Source: Bacillota bacterium
GTDB taxonomy: Bacteria > Bacillota_I > Bacilli_A > Erysipelotrichales > Erysipelotrichaceae
Assembly (NCBI GenBank): GCA_023426935.1
Contig: JAEZBR010000004.1
Location: forward strand, 1-53,225
DNA length: 53,225 nucleotides
Reading direction: 5' to 3'
Part shown: in pieces, positions 42,604-50,329 of the stretch
How positions within the stretch are numbered: the stretch's first letter is position 1
Layout: each line of letters begins with the position of its first letter
Translations under genes and position numbers: made by a program
The notes under the pieces: model-generated
What the model was told of the DNA's origin: nothing
The model's input: the letters and a program-made list of their open reading frames with translations, nothing else
Database searches by the model: none

Positions 42604-43735
42604 AGAATCCTTTAGAATCGACAGAATTTAGATTCATCTTTTGAAAGTAATCATCCTTGAATTGCTGGAAGCGATCTTCCTTGATCGCGAGTCGGATATC
42701 TTCCATCAGATGGACTAAGAATCTCAAGTTATGAATGGAGGCTAGACGGTAACCGAAGCCTTCTTTTTCTTTTAATAAATGGTGTAAGTAACTTCTTGTA
42801 TAGTGTTTACAGGTGTAACAATCGCATTGGGGATCTAAGGGGGTAAAGTCATCCGCATACTTGGCTTTAGTAATATTTATCCTTCCTTGGGAAGTCATTA
42901 AGGATCCGTGTCTTGCGATTCTGGTCGGTAAAACACAATCGAACATATCGATGCCTCGGCTTACGCCTTCAAGAATCGCATCCGTAGAACCGACGCCCAT
43001 TAAATATTTGATCGCTGCGGTAGGTAATTCTTCTAAGCTGTAATCGAGCATTTTATATAGTGTCGCTTTATCTTCACCGACGGAAGTACCGCCGATACTG
43101 TAGCCATCAAAACCAATCTTGACTAGTTCCTTGGCACTATGAACCCGGACATCTTCATACGCACCGCCCTGAACGATGCCGAATAAAGCTTGGTTCGGAT
43201 TATTATGAACCTTCTTGCCGCGCAAAGCCCAGCGTAAAGTTCTTTCTACACTATTTTCCATGTATTCTCTGGTGCTGGGGTATCCGGGACATTCGTCAAA
43301 GGACATGATAATATCGGCACCTAATTCGTTCTGGGTCTGAATCGAGACTTCCGGTGACATGAAACATAAGGAGCCATCTAGATGAGAACGGAAAGCGACT
43401 CCTTCTTCACTGATCTGTTTAGGTTTCGCTAACGAGAAGACTTGGAAGCCCCCGGAATCCGTTAAGATCGGATTAGGATAATTCATAAACTGATGTAAAC
43501 CACCGGCCTGCTGAACGATTTTACTGCCGGGTCTTAACCATAAATGGTAGGTATTCGCTAAGACCACTCCGGCTTTGAGCTCTAATAATTCTTCCGGCGA
43601 AAGAAACTTAACGGTCGCTTGGGTACCGACCGGCATGAACATGGGCGTTTCCACCGTTCCGTGTGGGGTCAGATATAATCCGGTTCTGGCTTTCCCGTCG
43701 GTATGGGTGATGGTGAAGTTAAATTTCGGATTCAT
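42602..43735 (-). CDS. tgt: tRNA-guanine transglycosylase
   Basis: Exchanges guanine 34 of GUN anticodon tRNAs for preQ1. The 377 residues show GTVETPMFMPVGTQATVK, LANTYHLWLRPG, ILTDSGGFQVFSL with the catalytic Asp, FDECPGYP, GIVQGGAYEDVR, YSIGGTSVGE and the second Asp in GIDMFDCVLPTR; CDCYTCKHYTRSYLHHL holds the zinc ligands. I chose ATG 43735, overlapping the upstream gene stop (ATGA); an upstream ATG at 43759 lies deep in that gene. In an operon with a cyclodeaminase-like gene. Confidence 0.97.
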   Translation of the reverse strand: MNPKFNFTITHTDGKARTGLYLTPHGTVETPMFMPVGTQATVKFLSPEELLELKAGVVLANTYHLWLRPGSKIVQQAGGLHQFMNYPNPILTDSGGFQVFSLAKPKQISEEGVAFRSHLDGSLCFMSPEVSIQTQNELGADIIMSFDECPGYPSTREYMENSVERTLRWALRGKKVHNNPNQALFGIVQGGAYEDVRVHSAKELVKIGFDGYSIGGTSVGEDKATLYKMLDYSLEELPTAAIKYLMGVGSTDAILEGVSRGIDMFDCVLPTRIARHGSLMTSQGRINITKAKYADDFTPLDPQCDCYTCKHYTRSYLHHLLKEKEGFGYRLASIHNLRFLVHLMEDIRLAIKEDRFQQFKDDYFQKMNLNSVDSKGF

Positions 43736-44376
43736 ATTCTGCTTACCGCTTCTTCCCATAACTTGGCAGGATAATTCTGTTCCAAGGCGGAATATTTTTC
43801 GTAAGCTTCCTGATATTTTTGTAAGATCTTTTGATCCGTTAATAAATTCAGATTAATTTTAAGATTCAATAACGCACTTTTGATCGCACTGTCAAATAAC
43901 GTTACCGCCACTGCCGCATCGGAAACGACTCTGGCATTTCCTAGCGGAATCATGATGGCCAAACAATCTAAACCTTCAACGCTGTTCTTGATGGTCTCTA
44001 AAGGCACTTCGCTGGCGAGAACTAACGCTTCTTGAATCTTTCCTACTCTTTGCGGGTCATCTTTGGCAAGTTTATAAGCCGCCAGCACCGCATCATAGGC
44101 CAAAGCATCCTGATCGACGCCCTTTAATAAGTTATTCTTGACCTGGATCAGTTGCGCATTGGCGATCTTAAACTGTTCCTGCTGTTCTTCCGGCAAGGCA
44201 AGAAAAGCTTTCTTTTCTAAAGAAAAGTAAGCATACATTTTACCTAAACAGGCTGCCAGACTACCGACATAGCTGGCGACGGAACCGCCACCGGGAGCGC
44301 CGGAAGGGCTATCAACCGCATCGGCATATTCACTTAAATTTTTTTCAATTAACTTTGTTTCCAAGTTTATCACCAT
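43732..44376 (-). CDS. Cyclodeaminase/cyclohydrolase-family protein
   Basis: A 214-residue helical protein of the FTCD_C family (PF04961; formiminotetrahydrofolate cyclodeaminase, methenyl-THF cyclohydrolase FchA). SPSGAPGGGSVASYVGSLAACLGKMYAYFS is the folate-binding signature (given in parts: SPSGAPGGGS then AACLGKM), followed by VPLETIKN and NARVVSDAAVAVTLF. ATG 44376 gives the family length; longer frames cross its promoter. A GTG three bases inside is possible. The UGA overlaps the tgt start. It should convert 5-formimino- or methenyl-THF; why it is coupled to tgt is unclear. Confidence 0.9.
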   Translation of the reverse strand: MVINLETKLIEKNLSEYADAVDSPSGAPGGGSVASYVGSLAACLGKMYAYFSLEKKAFLALPEEQQEQFKIANAQLIQVKNNLLKGVDQDALAYDAVLAAYKLAKDDPQRVGKIQEALVLASEVPLETIKNSVEGLDCLAIMIPLGNARVVSDAAVAVTLFDSAIKSALLNLKINLNLLTDQKILQKYQEAYEKYSALEQNYPAKLWEEAVSRI

Positions 44377-44389
44377 TACTTTCGTCAAT

Positions 44390-44418
44390 ATTGTATAGAG
44401 TGCCGTAATTTTCGTCAA
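44390..44418 (-). promoter_or_regulatory. Promoter of the cyclodeaminase-tgt operon
   Basis: On the minus strand TTGACG and TACAAT with a 17-base spacer. The start codon follows about 13 nt after the -10, so the leader would be about 7 nt, too short for a normal ribosome site. Confidence 0.6.
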
Positions 44419-44421
44419 ACA

Positions 44422-44430
44422 TGCTAAAAT
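44422..44430 (+). promoter_or_regulatory. Extended -10 of the radical SAM gene (leaderless?)
   Basis: TGC followed by TAAAAT, ending 6 nt before the ATG at 44437. The transcript would begin at the start codon. It is back to back with the tgt operon promoter. Confidence 0.5.
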
Positions 44431-44436
44431 TAGAAC

Positions 44437-45276
44437 ATGCGTAAATATAAACGAGTCTATGTGGAAATAACGAAAAGATGCAATCTTAACTGTTCGTTCT
44501 GTGTTAAAGAAAATAGCGAACAAAGAGATCTATCCTTAAGTGATTTCAAAATGATCGCAGATCAATTACCGGAATTAACCTCCACCGTTTACTATCATAT
44601 TTTAGGCGAACCCTTATTACATCCGGAATTGGATGAAATGTTAAAGTATGCCAAAGATTTAGGCTTAAAGAATTCCTTAACGACTAATGGTCTTTTATTA
44701 AAAAATAAACTCGGAAAGTGGTCCAATCTCAATATTAACCGCTTAAATATTTCCTTACAGGCTTATTTCGATAAAAATAATCAGCTGAATAGCGATAAGG
44801 CGAAAGAAATAGTTGAAGTTGCCCGAGAATTACAGAAAGAAATCCAAACGGTCGTTTTCTTTCGGTTATGGGATATGGATAATCCGGATAATCAGCAGAT
44901 GGCTCTATGGTTAGAAGAAACCTTTAAAACGAAGATCGATTATACTCAGGTTAATAAACCTAACGGGTTCCAGCTAGGCGATTGGTTTAGGTTACAGGAA
45001 GGTAAACGCTTCGTCTGGCCGACAAACGCCCTCAAAGGAACTTCTTCCGGTTTCTGTGAAGGTTTAAGAACCCACTTTGGGATTTTGAGCGAGGGAACCG
45101 TGGTGCCCTGTTGTTTAGACGCGTATGGTCAGATCCCCTTAGGAAATATTCACCAACAAACTTTAAAAGAAATTTTAGAAAGTCCCAAAGCCCTGGAGAT
45201 TTACAATTCTTTCTCCAAGCGTCAGGCTCTAGATCCTTTATGTATCAAATGTGAGTATAAATCCCGATTCGATTAA
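44437..45276 (+). CDS. Radical SAM/SPASM protein
   Basis: A 279-residue radical SAM enzyme. KRCNLNCSFC places the C-x3-C-x2-C cluster ligands at residues 15, 19 and 22; HILGEPLLHPEL is the GGEP-like SAM motif; the C-terminal part has GFCEGLRTHFGILSEGTVVPCCLD and DPLCIKCEYK, Cys-rich SPASM-type ligands for an additional cluster. Enzymes of this form modify peptides, proteins or tRNA, or act as anaerobic maturases. No precursor peptide gene is seen next to it. It begins right at a -10 element and its end overlaps the convergent HAD gene by 4 nt. Confidence 0.9.
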   Translation: MRKYKRVYVEITKRCNLNCSFCVKENSEQRDLSLSDFKMIADQLPELTSTVYYHILGEPLLHPELDEMLKYAKDLGLKNSLTTNGLLLKNKLGKWSNLNINRLNISLQAYFDKNNQLNSDKAKEIVEVARELQKEIQTVVFFRLWDMDNPDNQQMALWLEETFKTKIDYTQVNKPNGFQLGDWFRLQEGKRFVWPTNALKGTSSGFCEGLRTHFGILSEGTVVPCCLDAYGQIPLGNIHQQTLKEILESPKALEIYNSFSKRQALDPLCIKCEYKSRFD

Positions 45277-45905
45277 AGATACTTTTTAATCTCTTTAAAA
45301 TCAGAAATGACGCTACAGCCGGATGTTTCTAAAATTTGATGGCTTTGATAGCCCTGATCATAGAGTAAACAAGCCGAACCTAAATTATGCGCAACTTCAT
45401 AATCATGCATGGTGTCACCGATGAATAAAATTTCCTTAGGATTGAGCTTTCTTTCTTGGACAAAACGTTGGGCTGTTTCTAACTTTGAGGCAGAATCGAC
45501 ATTATTCTGACCTAAGATTTGTTCAAAGTAAGCAGCGATTCCGAATTGAACACACTGACTTTGTAATATTTCTTCGTTAAGAATCGAAATCAAAGCCAGA
45601 TGATAAGTTTTCTTCAGCTCCGTTAAGACCTCAATAGCGTGCGGTGCTAAAGAAATCGTTTCGTTTTGCAGGTAGCGTTGCGGATAGTCGTTTTTGTAAT
45701 AGTCAAAATCGCTATCTTTGATTACTAAACCTTTCTTTCGATAGTAGTTGATTGCCGGAAACTCAAACTCTTGTCGATATTCTTCAACATTAGTTAAGGG
45801 TTTATGGGCTTGTTTGAGATAATAATTCGCGATTTTGACGGATAAAGGCAGGTCGTTATAAATTGTGCCATTGAAATCGAAGATCAGCCAAGTATATTTT
45901 TGCAT
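45273..45905 (-). CDS. HAD-family hydrolase with DFNGT motif
   Basis: A 210-residue haloacid-dehalogenase protein of the phosphoglycolate-phosphatase-like group. Motif I is FDFNGTIYND, where the second Asp is replaced by Asn, a variant I know from some Firmicutes members; the nucleophile Asp is kept. Motif II is LISILNEE, motif III the Lys in SASKLETAQ, and motif IV FIGDTMHDYEVA. AGGAG lies 8 nt before ATG 45905. Substrate unknown; the Asn may lower or change phosphatase activity. It is divergent from the surface protein operon. Confidence 0.87.
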   Translation of the reverse strand: MQKYTWLIFDFNGTIYNDLPLSVKIANYYLKQAHKPLTNVEEYRQEFEFPAINYYRKKGLVIKDSDFDYYKNDYPQRYLQNETISLAPHAIEVLTELKKTYHLALISILNEEILQSQCVQFGIAAYFEQILGQNNVDSASKLETAQRFVQERKLNPKEILFIGDTMHDYEVAHNLGSACLLYDQGYQSHQILETSGCSVISDFKEIKKYL

Positions 45906-45927
45906 TTTGTTACTCCTAGAGTATAAT
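45900..45927 (+). promoter_or_regulatory. Promoter of the surface-protein operon
   Basis: TTGCAT and TATAAT with a 16-base spacer, about 42 nt before ATG 45970, which has AGGAG. The TATAATATAA sequence reads as TTATATTATA on the other strand and may also provide the -10 of the divergent HAD gene. Confidence 0.5.
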
Positions 45928-45969
45928 ATAACGGAATTGCTGCGGGAGGGAAAGCAAATAGGAGCCTCA

Positions 45970-47421
45970 ATGAAAAAGAAAGTACATCGTAAACTATACA
46001 ACGGGGAAATTTACATGCTGGTCAGCGCGATCGTCTTAGTGTCATGCTTAGCGGTCTACGGCGGTAGATTTCTTTATTATCACAGCCTATCTTCCGGAAC
46101 AATCTCAACGCCGGAAACCAATCTGAATAAATTACTGACTTCCACCGAGAATCTCACCATGTCCGGCAACGGTTTAGAGCCCTACAATGATGGGTATCTT
46201 TTTGTTGGCTTCCCGACTAATAATTATGTCGAGTATTCCGGAATCCTTTGGCGCGTAGTCGCAATCGATCAGGAAGGACGTATCACAATGATCGCCCAGA
46301 ATGATTTTACGATTTTGCCGTATAATGCAGGCGAAGATAATACTTATAAGACCAGCCTGATTCATCGCTATCTCAATCAAATCGAGGGTGATGATAATTC
46401 CGGGACGTTCTATAAGCTACTTAACGATCCTGAAACTTATCTCGAGAAAGGTCCTTATTGTACCGATACTTTAGCGGCTTACTCGGAAGTCTTATCCTGT
46501 GGGACCCCGGAAACCTCAGAATATGTTTCCTTAATTAATATTAACCAATATATCTTAGCCGGTGGGGCTGAGAGCTATTTGAATACCGGTAATTATTACT
46601 GGAGTTTGACGGGGATTACTGACAGTGCGAATACCTTCTATGTCTTCCCCAAAGGCGGAATCGGTTCCGATTCGCATGGCGTTGCCGATGCGGATAGTTA
46701 TGGGGTTCGACCGGTAATAACCCTAAAAGCGAATCTGAAGATCGTTTCGGGCAGTGGGATTGCGGATAATCCGTATGCCCTCGATGATGAGACCTTCAGT
46801 TCGAAAGATACTAACTATCTGAATAAAGCGAAATTAACGAAGTATGTAAATTATGGCGGTCATACTTGGCAGGTTATTGGGAATGATGAGAATGGCAGCA
46901 CGAAACTGATTATGACGGATGTAATCAGGGATGCGGACAATAAGCCGATTACGATGGCTTATGGTAACGTTTCTTACTCGTCTACCGATACGACGGTTGG
47001 TGCTTATCTTAACAACGATTTCTTGAATACATTAGATAAACCGGAATATCTGATCGAAGGTAATTTCTACAACGGCGGATATAACTATGGAAGCGGTTAT
47101 GCGATTGATTCAGTTCGGGCGACCAGTGATGTAGCCAAGATTGGCATACCTTCTTTCTATGATCCGTTAACGACTAACTTTATCAATCCGGGCGAAGGCA
47201 ATGGTGACGATGTTGCCTATTGGACAGCCAATTACCGGGCTCAGAGTATGATCTGGGTAATCAGAGGTACCGATTGGATTATGGCCGATTTCTATTCGGG
47301 ATCTTATGCGGTAAGACCGGTAATCTACTTAAAAGATACAATCATTATTTCCGGCGGTATCGGAACCGAAAGTAATCCTTATACCGTTATGGATATCACA
47401 GAATCGGAGGCGGGAGCATGA
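45970..47421 (+). CDS. Membrane-anchored protein with two DUF6273-like domains
   Basis: A 483-residue protein with a basic cytoplasmic N terminus (MKKKVHRKLY), one membrane segment (about 14-33) and an outward part containing two copies of a domain resembling DUF6273. The first has YSGILWRVVAIDQEGRITMIAQ and ends YGVRPVITLKANL; the second has YGGHTWQVIGNDENGSTKLIM and ends YAVRPVIYLKDTI, each followed by an IVSGSG/IISGGIG turn and DNPYAL/SNPYTV. Such domains are common on the surface of gut Firmicutes with unknown role, and the fold resembles formylglycine-enzyme/C-type-lectin-like carbohydrate-binding proteins. ATG 45970 has AGGAG. The stop overlaps the next start in ATGA. Confidence 0.82.
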   Translation: MKKKVHRKLYNGEIYMLVSAIVLVSCLAVYGGRFLYYHSLSSGTISTPETNLNKLLTSTENLTMSGNGLEPYNDGYLFVGFPTNNYVEYSGILWRVVAIDQEGRITMIAQNDFTILPYNAGEDNTYKTSLIHRYLNQIEGDDNSGTFYKLLNDPETYLEKGPYCTDTLAAYSEVLSCGTPETSEYVSLININQYILAGGAESYLNTGNYYWSLTGITDSANTFYVFPKGGIGSDSHGVADADSYGVRPVITLKANLKIVSGSGIADNPYALDDETFSSKDTNYLNKAKLTKYVNYGGHTWQVIGNDENGSTKLIMTDVIRDADNKPITMAYGNVSYSSTDTTVGAYLNNDFLNTLDKPEYLIEGNFYNGGYNYGSGYAIDSVRATSDVAKIGIPSFYDPLTTNFINPGEGNGDDVAYWTANYRAQSMIWVIRGTDWIMADFYSGSYAVRPVIYLKDTIIISGGIGTESNPYTVMDITESEAGA

Positions 47422-50045
47422 CCAAAGAAAAGAAATCCAGAGCTTCTCGTTATCAGAAGTTTAAAATTACCGAAGCCGCTTTTCAGACTTCCGGTCTTTC
47501 TAATAAGCAGAAAGCGAAATTGAATGCGATTAACAGTGTCGATGAAGCTTTGAATCCCGAGAAACAACAAGCGGAAGATTCTTTGATTCCGCATGTCAGT
47601 ATTCCCAAGCTACCAGGTAATGATTTAAAGCGCTTTGTGATTAAAGACTTCGATGATGAACCGGAAGAAGAAACGGAAGTAGTTGAAACAGTGAAACCGC
47701 CAGTTGAAGAAAAACCGGTTCTGATGACCAGAACCCAACGCAATAAAGAACTATATGTCAAACACAGTGAAGAAGCAGAAAAGATTGCTCAGCAAAATAA
47801 TACTTCTTTGCGTTCCCAAGCGGTCTTACTGCGTCGGCAGAAACAGTTGGAAGAAGCTGAATCGCAGCGTAAAGCTGAAGTAAAGCCGGTAATTATCCCG
47901 AATACTTTTATTGAACCTAAAGCTGAGCCGGTAGAAGTAAAATCGGTAATTCAACCTGAGACATTTATTCAACCTAAAGAAGAACCAGTTGAGAGTAAGC
48001 CAGTTGAAGTGAAACCGATAATTCAGACCGAGTCATTTATTCAGCCTAAAGAAGAAACAGTTGAAGTGAAACCGATAATTCAGACCGAGTCATTTATTCA
48101 GCCAAAAGCTGAGCCGGTTGAAGAAAAAGCGGTAATTCAACCTGAGACATTTATTAAGCCTAAAGTAGAACCGCTTGAGAGTAAACCAGTTGAAGTCAAG
48201 CCGGTAATTCAACCGGATGCTTTTATTCAACCTAAAACAGAACCAGTCGATGTAAAACCGGTAATTCAACCGGAGACTCCGATTGTTGCCAAGGCCGAGC
48301 CGAAAAATGAATCTGAAGCTTCAATCGAAGCGACGATTGCTAGTATCTTGAATCAATCTGATGATGTAGAAGAAGTAAGTGAAGCGGAACCGGTCAAAGT
48401 TGCAACGGAACCGATTGTTGAAACGGAAGAGGAACCTAGGGTTGAAGTCGTTGCCGAACAAACCCAACCGATTGAAGTGAAACTTCCTGAGGAAGAAAAG
48501 GTTGCCGAAAAACCCGCGGAACCAGAAGTAATTAGACAAGTTATGTTCGATGACGACGATTATGGGGATGACGATGATACCGGCGAGATTTTAAACGCGA
48601 AAATTATCGAGGATAACGAACCGGAAGAATTCGATGTTTTAGGACAACTAAGTTCTGAGGTTAAGCCGGAAGAACATAAAATTGAAGAAACATTAGAGGT
48701 CAAACCGGTAACCTTAGATAATGTAAATATCGAACCGGTAAAGGAAGAAGAAAAGCCGGTCGTTGCCGTTCCGGAAGATCGGAAAGTTGATATTCTATTA
48801 AATGAAGTAGGTACTGAAGAAGTTAAGACGGAAAAATTACATTTAAGTGATATCGAAAAGATTGCCGAAGAGACTGAAACTAAACCGGTAGAAGAGGTAA
48901 AACCGCTCGAAGAAGTTAAAAAGCCGGAGAAGAAAAAAGGTTTTAATTTCTTCAAGAAGGAAAAGAAAACTTCCGATGGCGGTAACGGTGGTGGGAATAA
49001 TGATGGTACCAAGCCGAAGAAAAAGAAGTCCGGTTGGTATTATACGGGGGTTACTTTTGCGACCATCTCGAACGTTATTATCATTGCTTGTTTTGTGATC
49101 GCGTATGGTCCGTTCAGTTATCTTAGAGAATTATTTATCACGACCGCAATGCGGACGATGACTCATAAATATTTAGCGAATGTCATCTACAGTACCGAAA
49201 CGATTCAGGAAGTATTGGCGAATAACGTCTTGATTGAACCGGATCAGGTCATGGATGAAGCGGCGATTACGATCGGAAAGATCGAACAGCCGACGACTTA
49301 TTCCACCATCTATGAGGAACAGGTTCTAAAACGTGATGCCGGAAATGATCTCTATAAAGTAATAACTTTAAATGAGAACGGCTATAAAGGCTGGGTTGTC
49401 TTTGTGTATGACCCGACGAAGATTTCTTTAGCAGTTTCCCGTTACTTAGGCAGTGAAGGTGAATTCGTCACGACGATGGCGCAGAACAACGGGGCAGCTG
49501 TGGCGATTAACGGCGGTGGATTCTTGGATGCCGGTGGTTATGGGACCGGCGGTTATCCGTCCGGATATGTTATTCAGAATGGGGCTTTAGTTTGGAGTCG
49601 GAAACGAAACAGTTCCTGGGGTGGAGGCACGATTGGCTTCACGCAGGAAGGATTATTATTACTGACTAAATCGCGCGGTCAAGATGCGATTAACGAAGGC
49701 GTATATAACGGTGTCGATTTCGGACCGTTCTTAATCGTCAACGGACAATCGGCGGAAGTATCCGGTAACGGTGGTTGGGGTGTTCAACCGCGGACCTGTA
49801 TCGGCCAACGAAAAGACGGAATCGTGGTTTTCTTGGTTGTTGATGGTCGAACCACTTCAAGTTTAGGAATTGATTTGAATGTCGCAATCGAAATTATGAA
49901 TCGCTATAGTGTTTATAATGCTGCGAATCTTGACGGTGGGGCAAGTTCGGTACTATCGATCAACGGGGAATTGATCAACCATCCGGTTGGTTGGAATTAT
50001 ACTGGCGAACGGGGCGTTCCGAACGCTTGGATCGTAACGGAGTAA
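47418..50045 (+). CDS. Phosphodiester glycosidase (NAGPA-like) with repeat stalk
   Basis: An 875-residue protein. Residues about 1-150 are charged; about 155-295 hold seven near-repeats of 19 or 24 residues built on V-K-P-x-I-Q-P-E-x-F-I-Q-P-K-x-E-P-V-E; an acidic region follows to about 500 and a Lys-rich Gly patch to 535. One membrane helix lies at about 541-567. The C-terminal domain (about 660-875) is NAGPA-like (PF09992): AAVAINGGGFLDAGG, GFTQEGLLLL, TCIGQRKDGIVVFLVVDG and AANLDGGASSVLSI. With the helix orientation expected from the positive patch before it, the repeat part is cytoplasmic and the glycosidase outside. Such domains split sugar-phosphodiester links, for example in teichoic acid-like polymers. 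Confidence 0.88.
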   Translation: MTKEKKSRASRYQKFKITEAAFQTSGLSNKQKAKLNAINSVDEALNPEKQQAEDSLIPHVSIPKLPGNDLKRFVIKDFDDEPEEETEVVETVKPPVEEKPVLMTRTQRNKELYVKHSEEAEKIAQQNNTSLRSQAVLLRRQKQLEEAESQRKAEVKPVIIPNTFIEPKAEPVEVKSVIQPETFIQPKEEPVESKPVEVKPIIQTESFIQPKEETVEVKPIIQTESFIQPKAEPVEEKAVIQPETFIKPKVEPLESKPVEVKPVIQPDAFIQPKTEPVDVKPVIQPETPIVAKAEPKNESEASIEATIASILNQSDDVEEVSEAEPVKVATEPIVETEEEPRVEVVAEQTQPIEVKLPEEEKVAEKPAEPEVIRQVMFDDDDYGDDDDTGEILNAKIIEDNEPEEFDVLGQLSSEVKPEEHKIEETLEVKPVTLDNVNIEPVKEEEKPVVAVPEDRKVDILLNEVGTEEVKTEKLHLSDIEKIAEETETKPVEEVKPLEEVKKPEKKKGFNFFKKEKKTSDGGNGGGNNDGTKPKKKKSGWYYTGVTFATISNVIIIACFVIAYGPFSYLRELFITTAMRTMTHKYLANVIYSTETIQEVLANNVLIEPDQVMDEAAITIGKIEQPTTYSTIYEEQVLKRDAGNDLYKVITLNENGYKGWVVFVYDPTKISLAVSRYLGSEGEFVTTMAQNNGAAVAINGGGFLDAGGYGTGGYPSGYVIQNGALVWSRKRNSSWGGGTIGFTQEGLLLLTKSRGQDAINEGVYNGVDFGPFLIVNGQSAEVSGNGGWGVQPRTCIGQRKDGIVVFLVVDGRTTSSLGIDLNVAIEIMNRYSVYNAANLDGGASSVLSINGELINHPVGWNYTGERGVPNAWIVTE
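47880..48300 (+). repeat. Tandem coding repeats in the NAGPA-like gene
   Basis: Seven in-frame units of 57 or 72 bases encoding V-K-P-x-I-Q-P-E-x-F-I-Q-P-K-x-E-P-V-E. Two adjacent units (about 48009-48122) are almost identical at DNA level, which indicates recent slippage or recombination and probable length variation between strains. Confidence 0.85.
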
Positions 50046-50072
50046 GCGGTGATGAAAGTCATCGCTTTTTTT
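50045..50072 (+). terminator. Terminator of the surface-protein operon
   Basis: AGCGGTGA pairs with TCATCGCT (one G-T pair) around a short loop, followed by a run of seven T bases. It begins at the stop codon of the NAGPA-like gene. Confidence 0.85.
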
Positions 50073-50110
50073 CAGGAATAATTGTAAATAATGAAAATGA
50101 ATTATTCCTC

Positions 50111-50138
50111 TTGAAGTAATAATTATATTTGTTAGAAT
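50111..50138 (+). promoter_or_regulatory. Promoter of the tiny transcription unit
   Basis: TTGAAG and TAGAAT with a 16-base spacer, about 42 nt before the 32-codon ORF. Confidence 0.45.
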
Positions 50139-50179
50139 ATCAGTAGAGATTAGAACCAAATAGATAAGAGGAAATGACG

Positions 50180-50278
50180 ATGAAACGGAAGATGGTTTCG
50201 AAACCGCAAGAGGTATTTACCAACGGGGGAATTGTTTCCATCAAACGCGTCTTGGATTATTTAAAATGCTTTATTTAG
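50180..50278 (+). CDS. Possible 32-residue basic peptide
   Basis: ATG 50180 is preceded by AAGAGGAA at a suitable distance (an in-frame ATG 6 nt upstream is too near that site). It reads MKRKMVSKPQEVFTNGGIVS and ends KCFI, 32 residues, basic, no family recognised. Between its own promoter-like sequence and a terminator directly after the stop it forms a self-contained unit of about 165 nt; it could also be a small RNA with a chance ORF. Confidence 0.4.
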   Translation: MKRKMVSKPQEVFTNGGIVSIKRVLDYLKCFI

Positions 50279-50301
50279 AGTGGGGAAAAACCACTCTTTT
50301 T
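50278..50301 (+). terminator. Terminator of the tiny transcription unit
   Basis: GAGTGG, loop GGAAAAA, CCACTC, then TTTTT. It starts on the last base of the peptide stop codon and ends 29 nt before the ankyrin gene. Confidence 0.85.
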
Positions 50302-50329
50302 ATATCCCGTAACTAAGGAGGGTAAAAAC

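Noticed and set aside
48321..49012. Long minus-strand frames opposite the NAGPA-like gene
   Set aside because: Ser/Phe-rich translations opposite a Glu/Lys/Val-rich repeat region are shadows of its biased composition.
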